From assembly GCA_018881555.1 (NCBI GenBank), contig JACAXG010000018.1:7501634-7565633 (forward strand): DNA of 64,000 nt, given 5' to 3'. The translations under genes and the position numbers were made by a program. This document shows, in pieces, positions 1 to 11,084 of this stretch. The notes under the pieces are model-generated. The model was not told the DNA's origin, searched no databases, and saw nothing but the letters and a program-made list of their open reading frames with translations. This DNA comes from Amblyornis subalaris (Eukaryota > Chordata > Aves > Passeriformes > Ptilonorhynchidae). Each line of letters opens with the position of its first letter. Position 1 is the stretch's first letter.

Positions 1-3000
1 GGGTATTGACTGACCTACTAAGGAAGAAAAAATTAATAACATACATCCACTTCAACACAGCAATTGAAATGTTAGTATCCACCATAACCATTTCCTAATT
101 ATAGAAAACACGTAGTAACAGTTTGGCATATAGCTGAGTCCCATATGTCAATGCTGCTCAATTAAGCAATTCCTACTACACTGTACCATGTATCCTTGTA
201 ACTCCTCTCTGAACCGCTACATCGATACCAGAACACTGCAAAGCACAGGTGGAGCTGCAGAGGCACCAGGCGCTGAATGGTTAAAAGCATGCAAAGTCAA
301 CTGAGTCTAGGGGCATCTATCCTGAGTACTTCTAGCACTGTGTTAAGGATGACCAACAGCAAGACCTCCTCAGCTCCCATCAGTTGACTGGGTGGTTTGA
401 ATGATTTCACAACTTCTCTTTGGAATGAAGTCAATGGAGAAAGTGCCACTTTCTGAAGGCAGATGTCTGTAGGGCACTAACAGTGTCCACGGATGTGAAT
501 TGCTCAATACCGGTTATGTCACCCTTGCAAGGACCGCCTTTTACAATAATGCAAGCGAGAGCTGCTGAACGTGCATTTCATTGAGGTTTTTGTCCCTGGA
601 ATTTCGGTGTGTCTGCAGTGCACGGGCTGGATGCAGCAGTGCACCCCTGAGCAAAGATTTTGTCTGTTGGCACAAAGACTCGGTGCAGCTGGTGCGAGCT
701 ATAATTTACCAGACAACTTCTATGTCTACCAGGACACTACGAGATAATCAGAGAGTAGGCCAAGGGGCAAGGAAGCTGAGAGGCTGCAAAATAAGGCTCT
801 GAAATAGCAGTTGTTTTTCTTCCTATTATTTAAGGGCCTGTAGAACTATAAGAAGTCAAAACCCCACTTAAGTAATCTTAACTTTTTTTTCTAATCTAAA
901 TTTTTTTAACAATATTTTGGACACAAGACAAAAAAAAAAAAAGGAATTCGAGAGTTTCCTCTTCTTTAGTGCGAGACACAACCTTCTGGCAGCAATCTTA
1001 TAATACAGAGATGACCTTTTTTGATGCTTGGCCGAAATCTCTGATCTCATTAAAGGATAATCTAGTTTTTGACTGAAAAGGTAGATTCTCAGCATCATTC
1101 TCAGGTTTGTGTTCTGGAGGTCAGTAGCTCATAACCGATGCCACAGACTTCTAAAGTATCCTGCTGATTTGTTACTGCTTTCATTTATAAAAATAGCTTC
1201 ACCCTGTGAACCACTTACTTAAACATGTTTACTTTGGTAATCTGCATTTTTAAGTTCCTACAGTGGGCTTTTGAAGCAACACAAACAATGATATAAAAAA
1301 AAAATCCTGCTCATTGCAGCTTTCATCTACCTATAGTGACTGCAATGTCACCTAAGAAATGTAACTGCTGAAATGAAGTATATATGTCTTGCCAATGTTG
1401 ACATGATAATAAAATCAATGTTTCTGAATATGACATTATGCTTCTGAGCACACAGAGCACATTAATCTGAGACACATTAGTAGCAAGTGTTCCTGTTATT
1501 AATTTATATTTGGCCTTTGGATGATGCCAGATTTAACACTCCAAGTCCTAAAACTGTCCTCATCTGACACGCTGATATTTACTGTTTGCCTATACATCTG
1601 TAACAGGTGCACCTGCATTGCTAGCACACATTTTACTGTCTTCCCACTGTTATTTGATATGATAGTTATTCCAGAACTATAGCCCTAATTTTAAAGTAAC
1701 ATTTAGGAGGATAAAGCAGTCACTAAACACAAAAGGCTAATTACTGTGCGTTATTTCACTCTAACAGACCTTTTTTCTCTTAGTTCAGGCGCAAACAGTA
1801 AATTAGCTTAACTACACTGATGGTAATGAATCATTATAATTAAGTATAATTCTCCATTAACCTTTTGGCTGTTTTTGTGCCTTTGAAGGTAAATTTAAAA
1901 AAAAAAAAGAAAAGAAGAAGACTGAACCAGTGCCATATTAATTATATTAATGAAAATATAATCTGTGTTTTATTTTTAACAAGTTTTTCAAAGTGCCAAG
2001 GGGATGAACTCAGGAAAGAAAGAGAGACTTGACAAAATGTGTGTCATGTGGATTCTCTCTATCAATCTTCACAAGCTTACTGTACATCACCTTCATTAAG
2101 CTGTGAAGCACTGGGGATGCTGATCAGCTACAGTGATGCAGGCCTTTATTAAACAACACGCCATCCTGTCATTATGTGAGCAAGAATATAATACATTTTA
2201 CATTGACAGCAAACATTAATGATTCAAAAAACGAAAGCTGCCTCCAGTACCTGCTGCCTGCGTTATTTTAGCTCAGTAAAGGTGATCCCCTGAGCCAAAG
2301 CAGCATGCAGACGCTAGTATTGCTACAGGAAGTAGCACACTGGCAAAATCCTACCCACAGTTAATCCATCCACCAGACAATTAATATTAAGATCAAATTC
2401 TTTTTTTCATTCTTTTTTTTTTCTCTGCACTATGAAAAAGTCATTGACATAAATTATCTATTCTGTTACTTGCTTGAAATTACTGCAGGAACTCTAGTGA
2501 TTAAAATAAATCTTCAGTATTTCCATATAAGCTGGTTCCTCAATCAGCTCCTAGCAGCATTAGGAATAATACATGATGGAAAAATGAAGCTATAGCAGCT
2601 GAGACCCATGCTACAAGCCAGACAACAACCCACAGGACACTCCAGCTACTCAGAAACAATTAGGACTTTGGAGCCAGAAAGTCATCCACTTACTGCCTTG
2701 ACTCATAATAGCTACAGGACATATGAATTATCCATATCTATTCCACTTTACCAAGAAATCAAAACAAGATAAGACCAATTACAATATGCAAACAGAAATC
2801 TGCGGATACAATGGCAAGATGCAAATATTTAAAACACGACAAAATGACTTGAGAATCCACACACATGCTCTGCCAGATAAGAAAAATATACTGGAGAACA
2901 TGGGAACAGTTCACTTTAGATGGGTAACTCTCTATAGCATGAACGCCTTATTTAAAAAGCACCGCCTGTAACCTGTTTTTCCCTCCCCGTTGCCCAAGGG

Positions 3001-3293
3001 GAGCATTTTAAGCACTTATTCCAAGCTCGAAGCCAGAGGATTAGTTCCTTTGAGCAGGTCTGTATTTGGGATTCCTCTCCATGGGGTCCAAAGAAAGTTT
3101 GCCTCGCTTCGCAAGTTGCCCGAACTTTCAGGTAATGCTCCATTTTGCCAAATGCAAACATGCAGAAATCCTCAAACCTCACATAATACTCCAGAGATTA
3201 CCACGGGGCTGCTTGCCTTTTTTTATTTTTTCCTTTATGAATTGTAGCCAGCAGAAGCTGTGGATTTGATGTATTGCCGTCTATTTTTACACA

Positions 3294-3326
3294 AGCAGCA
3301 GCAGTGGCGGCAGCAGCAGCAGCAGT
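3294..3326. repeat. interrupted (GCA)n trinucleotide repeat in intron 1
   Basis: About eleven GCA/CAG units, broken by GTGGCG in the middle. On the transcribed minus strand it reads as CTG/TGC units. It is intronic and no open frame of interest crosses it. Confidence 0.85.
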
Positions 3327-4041
3327 TCACACAGTCCTGCATAAACTCTATTCTCATGGTTCATCCTGTTGTCTCTGCTGCACAGTGGGATTTAACCATT
3401 TGATGGACTACTCAGATTGACTGCGAACCCTGCTCTATGGGGCATTAGCTACAGCATCGGTATTCCAATACTACAAGTAGCAGGGAAACATCTCCTTCCA
3501 GAAATCCCTTTTAAAAGCANCTAAAGCCAAACAACAGGGTATTCATTCCTGTGTGCATGTTTATATTATGCAGCTGATAAACAAGGAAAAAAACCTTCGA
3601 CAGAGCACAGTGTAACAAGCAATTAAAATATGAAGCCATTGGTTAATTTTAAGTTTTGGGGGTTTTTAAAAGAAATATTAGTCTTATTCTAAATAAATAT
3701 GGCATTTTTCCAACCAGGCCACTAAACGCCACTGGAAACGCCACTTCAGACACCGATTCATATCAATATCTTAGAGCATAAATATTGCATATGACAGGAA
3801 AGTGAGCCAGAGGCACATGAAAATAGTTTCCAACTGCAGGAGATACTATACTGATGACAGGAGCTCAGCTTTGATTTGCTCAAGGCATCACAGAGTAACC
3901 TTAAAATAGCAAACTTACTGGAGTNAAGATAAGATACGGACTTGTTTGCAAAGTGCGCTGCCTCGGCAGTCCTGCCGGTGCCCTGCCGAGCCCACGGCCC
4001 CACCAGCTGCCGGCACCCCACGGCCGCCCACGCCGCGCACT

Positions 4042-4047
4042 CCTCAC
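4042..4047 (-). other. splice donor of PPARGC1A exon 1
   Basis: The minus strand reads GAG then GTGAGG at the exon/intron border, a near-consensus U1 donor. It sits exactly after codon 16, where the mammalian gene is also interrupted. Confidence 0.9.
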
Positions 4048-4095
4048 CTCGAGATCACTCCATACAGAGTCCTGGTTGCACATGTCCCACGCCAT
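4048..4095 (-). CDS. PPARGC1A: PPARGC1A (PGC-1alpha) first coding exon, 16 codons
   Basis: PGC-1alpha is a nuclear transcriptional coactivator. It docks on PPARs, ERRs, NRF1 and other factors to drive mitochondrial biogenesis, oxidative metabolism and gluconeogenesis. Read on the minus strand from the ATG at 4095, the exon gives MAWDMCNQDSVWSDLE, which is the signature amino terminus of PGC-1alpha. It lacks the Glu-Ser pair that human PGC-1alpha has after residue 10, and it has Leu instead of the usual Ile at residue 15. The frame ends exactly at GAG followed by GTGAGG, a consensus splice donor (4042-4047), leaving a phase-0 junction as in mammals. This start is preferred over the longer open frame reaching 4161 because that extension has no in-frame ATG and hits an in-frame TGA at 4162-4164. 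Exon 2 is not in the window. The identity rests on remembered family sequence, but the match is specific. Confidence 0.95.
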
Positions 4096-4129
4096 CCAGC
4101 TGCGGAGCGACGGCAGGAAAGCTGGCAAA

Positions 4130-4165
4130 CTACAATCCAGAGGCAGGCAGGCAGCAAACACTCAT
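4130..4165 (-). promoter_or_regulatory. upstream ORF in the PPARGC1A 5'UTR
   Basis: ATG at 4165 opens an 11-codon frame, MSVCCLPASGL, closed by TAG at 4130-4132. It lies wholly inside the 5'UTR, in a different frame from the main ORF, and ends 34 nt before the main ATG, so reinitiation is possible. The base at -3 is T, a weak initiation context. A conserved PGC-1alpha uORF that represses translation of the main frame has been reported in animals, and this ORF sits at the matching place with the same first codons (Met-Ser-Val-Cys) as the human one. Its repressive function here is inferred. Confidence 0.75.
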
Positions 4166-4225
4166 GCAGGCAACGAGACCCTCTCTGAGAGTGAACCGAA
4201 GGCACCTGTCTTACTACTGTTCCCC

Positions 4226-4235
4226 GTCACATGAC
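4226..4235 (-). promoter_or_regulatory. M-box / CLEAR-like E-box (GTCATGTGAC)
   Basis: GTCATGTGAC is a perfect 8-bp M-box core (TCATGTGA, 4227-4234) flanked by G and C, about 10-19 bp upstream of the inferred start. MITF/TFE-family factors bind such sites, and MITF and TFEB are established activators of PPARGC1A in mammals. Use of this particular copy in this species is inferred. Confidence 0.55.
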
Positions 4236-4239
4236 AAAG

Positions 4240-4250
4240 CTATTAAAAAG
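4240..4250 (-). promoter_or_regulatory. TATA-like box of the PPARGC1A proximal promoter
   Basis: CTTTTTAATAG on the minus strand lies about 24-34 bp upstream of the inferred start at 4216, the usual spacing for a TATA box. It is not a strict TATAAA. The assignment rests on spacing and on similarity to the mammalian promoter as I remember it. Confidence 0.55.
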
Positions 4251-4300
4251 TAGGCTGGGCTGTCACTCATCCAGCCTTCTGGAGCCGCTGCTCCAGCCCG

Positions 4301-4308
4301 TGACGTCA
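4301..4308 (-). promoter_or_regulatory. full palindromic CRE (TGACGTCA)
   Basis: A perfect TGACGTCA cAMP response element lies about 85-92 bp upstream of the inferred start. The mammalian PGC-1alpha proximal promoter has a functional CRE through which CREB/ATF2 mediates fasting, exercise and cold induction. The perfect site and its placement make conserved function likely. Confidence 0.8.
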
Positions 4309-5109
4309 GCCAGGGGCAGACCCAGCCTGAAGTGAAGTAAATCTTTGCAAAACCCGTTCAGACCTCGGCGGCCGCGGCAACACGCTGCGATTCAAAGCAG
4401 ATTTCCACGCCACACCCCCGAAACACTGCTCCTGCCGTAGCACAGCTCCTATCCCTCCCCACCTTTTTTAATTTCTTAGCTTGCTTTCTTTGTCTTCCTC
4501 CCACACCCCAGCACACAATAGGCAGAGCTGTGCTTATTACGAAGAAAAAGTGAAGTGACTCCCAGCCGAGCTACAGCCTGCGTGCTCTTAGTAGCCCGAG
4601 CACAACCTTTCCAGTGCCCGCACCGGTTCCCCGGCGCTGTTCTGTCGGGAGAGGCTATCTCAGAGTTCGGCAAAAGTTACACCACCTCCCAACATTTTTT
4701 TGCACTCGGGGATTTTGCACCTCGCCAAGTATTTCGGTTAGGTTAACGGTTTGTCGTCGATAATTGCAACTCAAGTTAGTTTTTCCACACTAAACGTATC
4801 AGCAACACTCCCCCCTACCCCCACCCCAGCATTTCTCTGAAATGGACTCAGCGTCTATAAAAAACGTTCCTACAGTTATCTCACCTGCTTCGAGGGGGGA
4901 GCCTGATCCTGTTCCCAGCTGGATTACAGTATTTCTGAGCTGCTCTTTAATCACATCTCTGTCTCGGTGTATTCCCCAAGAAACCATGGCTGTTACAAGG
5001 AACTCCCTCCGTCCTGCCCATGACTGCCCTGACCCCCGCTTGCCTCTTCCAATAAGCTGCCTCAGAGCGCATTTCTGTACCCTTCTGACCCGGGCCCAGC
5101 GTTTATTCA

Positions 5110-5119
5110 TTAAAAATAA
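5110..5119. promoter_or_regulatory. possible MEF2 site (TTAAAAATAA)
   Basis: The decamer fits the MEF2 consensus YTAWWWWTAR and lies about 0.9 kb upstream of the PPARGC1A start. MEF2 autoregulation of this promoter is known in mammals, from sites roughly 1.4-2.9 kb upstream. The motif is short and in an A-rich stretch, so a chance match is quite possible. Confidence 0.25.
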
Positions 5120-5330
5120 ATAATAAAAAAAAATCTCTCCGTGTGAAAACCCAGACACACTGTTAACAGACCTGTCCCGTCGTCAAAGCCTTTCCCAGAC
5201 AATAGGGGCTGCTGCAGGTGCAACTGGTTTATGATGCCCCTTTGCACCGCATACACAACAAACTCCATGTACCGAACAGAACTGCAAAATGTTGTCCACA
5301 ACAGGGAAAGAAAACCCACAAATAAAGGTC

Positions 5331-5337
5331 TTGTTTA
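5331..5337 (+). promoter_or_regulatory. possible FOXO/insulin-response motif (TTGTTTA)
   Basis: TTGTTTA followed by AC lies about 1.1 kb upstream of the PPARGC1A start. FOXO1 is known to act through insulin-response sequences in the mammalian promoter. A 7-base motif is common by chance. Confidence 0.2.
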
Positions 5338-8300
5338 ACTATCCCCTCCTGCCTGCTTACTGTCTTAAGCTGCAGTTCCTTTAACTATCTGGGTGAAAAA
5401 ATTCTCGTGAAATGTAAATGCTGGCTTTGTCGTGCTGGGCTACCAGTCAAAGTTACAAAACTATAGCTTATCATCCTCCATGTCATGAAATATTCATTTT
5501 CATTGTTATTTGCAAACTTGAGTATTCTAGAGACTAAATGAATTCAATTATTATACAAGGCTATGGCAATTTTGCTGAGAGAAAAAAATAAATAAGAAGT
5601 ATAATTCTTGAAATAGCCTTTTTCCCACAGACACTGGAAACTTCAGAAATGGTAGGAGGTCTCAGATATATTCTTAGCTTATTTGTGTTTCCTTGTAATT
5701 CATTATTGTCAGTCCTGATAAAATACATTTTTCCCAGCTTGTGCTTAAGTTGTAAATCACATCACACTGTCATATTTTCACCAAGCACAGATGACAAAAA
5801 TGGCATTGTTTTTACTTGATTAAAAAAAAAAACCACAGCAAAATACCGAATGACTACAGAAAACCTTTCCTACAAATAATTAAATTAACGGTATTGCTTT
5901 GGTCTCACNACAAAAAAAACCTAATTTCCTTCCCAATTATATGCTGATTTAATGATAAAACTGCAGTAAATTATTAAGATCTGTGGCAAAGGTGAGTACC
6001 TCTACCCCCTGAACAGTCAATTGTGAAATATACTGGGCACCTGCCTGCCTGGAGTGAAGTCGGTTCTTATTAATTATTATCTGTGGATCCATGGTTGGTG
6101 GAATCTTCTCCTTCAATACCTACATATAATTGTGTTCATTGACTGTGCCGAATCCATCATCTGGTTTTTTTTTGAAGTTTCATTCACACCTTTTATAGAA
6201 ATGTATTTACACTGGAACATTTCATATTGCTGTTTTGGATATTTTGACCTGCTCATGTTGTTTCTATTTTCTACATTTCCACTTCAATGCTTTCCCTTGA
6301 AATTAGCAAGTTAACTGATAAATATAAACTGTGACCTTAGTGGTGCTCTCACCATACAAGATTTGGAGATTGAAGAACTTTTTTAGTGCACTATAGACGG
6401 AGCAACCAATAGGTAGTAATTACAGAGCCCCCAGAGCTTTTCTACGGCCCTGTCTACATTACAGCTTGAACTTTGCTGGCAGTTCCAGCATTACCTGGAA
6501 GGGATGCCAAGCATGACTCCAACTACAAAAGACTGCAAGATTTCAACAAAGGTTCCCCATTGCTTGGGAAGAATTTTATTTTTTTTAACTGAAGTGCCTA
6601 ATCCCAGCCATAGTATAAATTTACCCACTAGGATCTCTCTTTCACATGCTTTAGTGTGGGTTTTGAGCATAGTGGCCCCAAGGAGGAGAAAAGCAAGGAA
6701 GATAGCTGCAGTGGTGGTGTAGTTTGGAAACGACGCAGCCTCCACATATGCAAATGAAGCCTGTGAAACTCAGCCAGTACCTAAGCTGCTTCCTCAAAGG
6801 AAACCTTGTCTTCTGAACATTCCCTACCAGCTTTAGCAATGCTCTTCCCTCTGTTTTGACAACACTAAAGAATTGCACAAACATCTTTTGTGGAGCAGTA
6901 TCTAAGCACATACATACATGATATTTGGTTCCATAACAAACACACACGAAAAACCCCTCCTTCAGCTGACAAAGTCTGTGGGTCCATTTGACACAATCTG
7001 CCCTGTTGAAATGTCCTCTATCAGACCACCTCTTCAATCTCTGCACTTCCTCTGTTTTCAGGTTACTCTCCGCCAAGTCTCAGCAATTCTCAAATTTTGC
7101 CTTTTCTTCTTTAAGGGCCATGATTCAAGAAAGTTCTGGTAAGCCTTCCAACAGCATTTGGGCACTAATTCTCAAATCCTGATACATTTCTAACAGGACT
7201 GGAAGCTATGGCTGCCTGCAACAACAGGAAATAGAAATCAAACACCAAAGCCTTCAAGCCCTCTGTCCTTGACTTTTTCCTGGATTCAGCATTCATTTTA
7301 TCTCTTTCTCCTCCTCTTTCACCCACATTTTCTAGCTATGGTTATGTTTTTATTCCCTGTAATTTAGGTTTCTCAAAGAAGCTACTGATTTTGGAGACCT
7401 CGTGATTTTGAAATCCAAAACTTAGCCCCTTCATTATGGCACTGAGGAAGAAATATTTTCTTTCCTTGCCCCCAAGACTATGGTACTTGCTGATTTTCAG
7501 CAAAGTTTGCTACTTTTCCAGTGGAGTAAGGACAAACTTGCATATAAAAATAGTGGTGGAGTTTCAGCCAGATGAGGCTTGCAAATCAGTTCTCACATCA
7601 GTTCAGCCCTTTCTGCTCAACCCTCCAAGAGTGAGTGGCCTTACAGCCAAAGATCAGCCAATGCTGTACATAAAAGAGCAAACTGCACTCCAAAAGTGTG
7701 TTAGCATGAATGGTGTTCTATATAAAGTATATGTTCCCTATTAATTTTTTATTAGAAGTCTTCCTTCTGTGCATCTTTACTCTTATTTTTTGCGCAGTCC
7801 AGTATTTGTTTTCCAGTCCATTCTCTCTGTTCCACTTCTATCCTTTTTGTTTGCTTTTTTTTTCCCCCTTCTCATCTTCTTTTCCTTATTTGTCCAGCTC
7901 ATCCTACCCAGAATACACCCTCAATAGCATAAGCCAGTGAATCAAACTCCTTGAACTTCTGGGTTCATCGGTGCAGTAATTCTACAATGGAATAAAGCAG
8001 TGTGCTCTCACCAGTTTTGTTAGGGCAGTTATGATCTGAGACTTTTTTAACAGAGAAACCCAGGATAATGCTCCGTACCAGCTCTGTGAAAAACTCAAGA
8101 GATCAGGGCCAAGTTAATTCCTTGCCCAGCTCTGGGTCACAGTCTGAGGAGCCATATATTTGAGAGTCCAAAATAACTTTCTCCGAACACCGATGCGTTA
8201 CTGACATTACTGACACCAGGCTGAATTTTGCCACATCTGCCTCCACAGACTGAGGGCTCAAATAAACAGCACTGAATGCCAGGGGAAATCACTCGCTTGT

Positions 8301-11048
8301 TCACGTGCAACTGGACTTGACTGTGACTATTTACTATTAGTGCAGATTACCTGATTATCACTGTTAACCAGGCTTGCAGGCATGCGATTCTCTGTAACTG
8401 GATGCTTGTAGTAAAACCTTCCAGGAGTGTCCAAGTGAAGCAGGAAGAGCACAGGTACCGACTACAAGAAATCTTCTTATAGTTTTTTGTATACCTCCCT
8501 GAACATCACCCTCTTTATAAGCATATTTCACTTACTTATTATTAAAAACAAGAAAATCAAAACCACTCCAGCTGATTACGTAAAAAATACATTTGTCACT
8601 TGTTTCCCTCCAACATTTGAAGCATATGTTCTCCAGGACCCTCATTTGCTATATGATTTACAGGAAAATCCAGCTTGTCAGTCCTGCTAAAAGCAACATG
8701 AACAGTGTCTTTCACTTGGGTGTTACTGTTTCATAGAAAGGCTAATCTGTAAAAGAGTATCTACATTTAAATTTATGGCCCCTGTATGTTTGAGAAACGC
8801 AGCCATGTAAACCCATCCATTTCCTGAGGGGGGCTGTGGTGCTGTCTGTGCACAGACACCCAGGCATGCCAAGGAGACACATTCCCGTTTTGCACTGTCT
8901 TGCAGGTTGGCAGAGCAGGCAGGACCACATCAAAATCGCAGACCGTTGCAGATCTTCATCATCTCTCCTTTACTCACCTCACTGCTGATATTTCCTTGGA
9001 ACAAAAGAAGTCATAAAGTTCTTATTATCCCCTTACCCTTCCACACGTTCAAGTCCCTGAGAAGAGACCAAAACCTGCTCACATCTGATATTATCAGGTT
9101 TCTGACATTCCTGTTCAGGGGCCTGGAACATCTGCCCTGGCTCAGAAGTTGTGCCCTTCCTCTCCCACTCCCAGCCTTGCTGGGATGCTCACACCCCTTC
9201 TGGGGACAGGCAATTGTCTTCTCCAGCTTCAGCCACAGAGGGCAGAACCTGGGGAAGCTTCAGGAATACACCTTGTATTTTTAACAGTCTGCAGAGCTCT
9301 GGAACACCCCACCCAGATCCTTCCCATTACCCCTATTACCATCCACCTTGTACTATCTCTCCTAAGNACCTAGAAAATCACTCTGGAGCTCTTGTTCCCT
9401 GACTTATTCATAGTTAACGCCAATTTAGTTTTCGTTTTTCTGCGAGGAATCTGAAGAGGATGATCCCATGAACAACTACCATGGATTTGATATCTTAGGG
9501 TACAGAAAAGATTCCCTGGTGCAATCATAAGCAACTTGGTAGGAGCTATCAGCCTTCAAAGCTACCAGCNTTCACTGAGGTGGCCGCCCAGCTGTCACAC
9601 CGTGTTTGGGGTTTGCTTTGCCATCCGGCCATTTAGTCACTCAGCCAGGGCCGCTCGGCCTGAAGGGAAGCTATGATGCCCAGGCTGCCACAGCAGTGCC
9701 GGAGAGCACACTCCCTGCCAGATCCACACAGAGGCTTGCAGTACCCAGTGGAAGAAAAAAAGCTCTTATTTCTGTAACATAGGCTATCTCCTCTCTAAAA
9801 TGGCTGGTAAGGCAATTGCAGTGGAGTGCACGCAAGGCTGCAGCGCAGCACTGGAGAGAACAGTAACCTTTAAATACTCTAAAATCAAATCTTGTCTTAC
9901 ACAAAACCGCTATGGTAAAGTCAATGTGAATGAAGCACCTTTGAGTGAAGGAACAGAGGGAAAGGCAGTGGACAGTTTTAGTGCCTCCTAGCAATTTTTT
10001 TTAATAAACTAGAGATGACAGACAGCCTTACCAACACATCTCTCATCTTCAAATACGACTTTCTTCAGACAGAGCTCACTGGAACTGAGTCAGCCTTTTT
10101 TCTTGGGTCTAGCTCTTGGCATTTTTCATATTAAAACGAAGTATAATGCGGAAATAAGTCTGAACTGTAGTAATCTGATGGGATTTTAGTAACACAGGCC
10201 ACAGATTTGCTCTCCAACAATTTTAGGCAAACAAAATAAAATGAAGATATCACACAAAAGACCTGGAGTTGGTGTGGTTTGGGTTTTTTTAAATATGCTT
10301 ATGCATCAAGTCACCCTTTATAGGATTATGCCTGCTTGTGGATGAGGGTGAGCTTTTGCAGAAACTCCTGTCAGTGGGCGACATAACTCCGCTCGTGCAG
10401 CAGCCAGCACTCACTTCTTAGCCTCTGAAGGTAGCAGACTGCAGCAAAGGTCCCCTTCCCCAGCTTCCCACAGCCCCTGCGCCCCGTTTTCCTGAGTCAG
10501 CCAAGGACAAGCCAAGAGGAGATGGGATCACCTCATCGCAATAGCCAACACAGCCTCACGCAGACAAGGCTTGTGAAGGATCAGCTTTGCCTGACCTCTT
10601 AACTAGTAGTTCCTGCCAGCCAAAATTGAGCCCTGGAGTTATTTTTAGCCAGAACCCTTCATGAATTGCAGTTAACTTGCAATATGCAAACTAGTGACTA
10701 GTGCTAGAGGAATCCCTATGGGTTTCGTGGTTCCACTCTCTGCTCAAAAGTCCAATTATTCATTTTTCTTGGAGCTGCAATATTAATCTAAAAAAGTTGC
10801 ACAAATGGCAAGAGATGTCATCCTCCCTCCATCCCCAATTCAGATAACCAAAATAAAGGAAGATAAGCATTTAGCCCAGGGCTTATTAGCTATACAAAGT
10901 GCAGCTGTAAACCTTTGGAGGCTGACCCTCCTCCAGTCATGTTTTTGACAAGAAATTTGTCAGTACTTTCACCTCTGACTCAGGGCCAAACAAGCTGGTG
11001 CAGAGATGAAATGGGAAAACTAGCCATAGAAAGGTTTGGGTGAGTTAC

Positions 11049-11084
11049 TATTTTATTTTATTTTAATTTAATTTTATTTTATTC
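11049..11084. repeat. (TTTTA)n pentanucleotide repeat
   Basis: About seven imperfect TTTTA units with two TTTAA variants. A simple AT-rich microsatellite. Confidence 0.85.

Larger units (their letters stand above)
1..4047 (-). other. PPARGC1A: part of PPARGC1A intron 1
   Basis: This is the sequence downstream of the exon 1 donor in the direction of transcription. I looked for exon 2, whose encoded sequence continues with Cys-Ala-Ala-Leu-Val-Gly-Glu-Asp, and found nothing like it. The next exon is therefore left of the window. Short open frames here carry no recognisable domain. The stretch is AT-rich with A/T homopolymers and one interrupted CAG-type repeat. Confidence 0.8.
4048..4216 (-). 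other. PPARGC1A: PPARGC1A exon 1 (5'UTR plus first codons)
   Basis: Exon 1 is about 169 nt, with about 121 nt of 5'UTR. On the minus strand the 5' end reads TAGTAAGACAGGTGCCTTC, which agrees with the start of the mammalian PPARGC1A mRNA as I remember it, so I place the transcription start near 4216. The 3' boundary is the donor at 4047/4048. The UTR contains a run of AGGC/GCCT units (about 4141-4154) and a short upstream ORF (4130-4165). The start site is inferred by homology and could shift by several bases. Confidence 0.85.
3950..4400. other. CpG-rich block over PPARGC1A exon 1
   Basis: This block is visibly richer in GC and CpG than its AT-rich surroundings. It is densest at 3955-4050, just inside intron 1, and at 4360-4385. 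It contains an 8-bp inverted repeat with a 13-nt loop (3962-3969 and 3983-3990). It fits a small CpG island marking the active promoter. I did not compute observed/expected ratios. Confidence 0.6.
4420..11048. other. PPARGC1A 5' flank, no gene seen
   Basis: Upstream flank of PPARGC1A. It is AT-rich apart from the first few hundred bases. Open frames are short, strand-random and have no domain or splice context. Apart from the two possible factor motifs near 5.1 and 5.3 kb I see no feature. Enhancers may be present but cannot be recognised from sequence alone. Confidence 0.6.

Noticed and set aside
3901..4161. Longer 86-codon minus frame containing the PPARGC1A start
   Set aside because: It has no upstream ATG, begins at a GTG after an in-frame TGA, and runs through the splice donor into intron 1.
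3942..4253. Plus-strand open frames (80-103 codons) over the PPARGC1A exon
   Set aside because: They are antisense shadows in the CpG-rich block; the real coding exon is on the minus strand.
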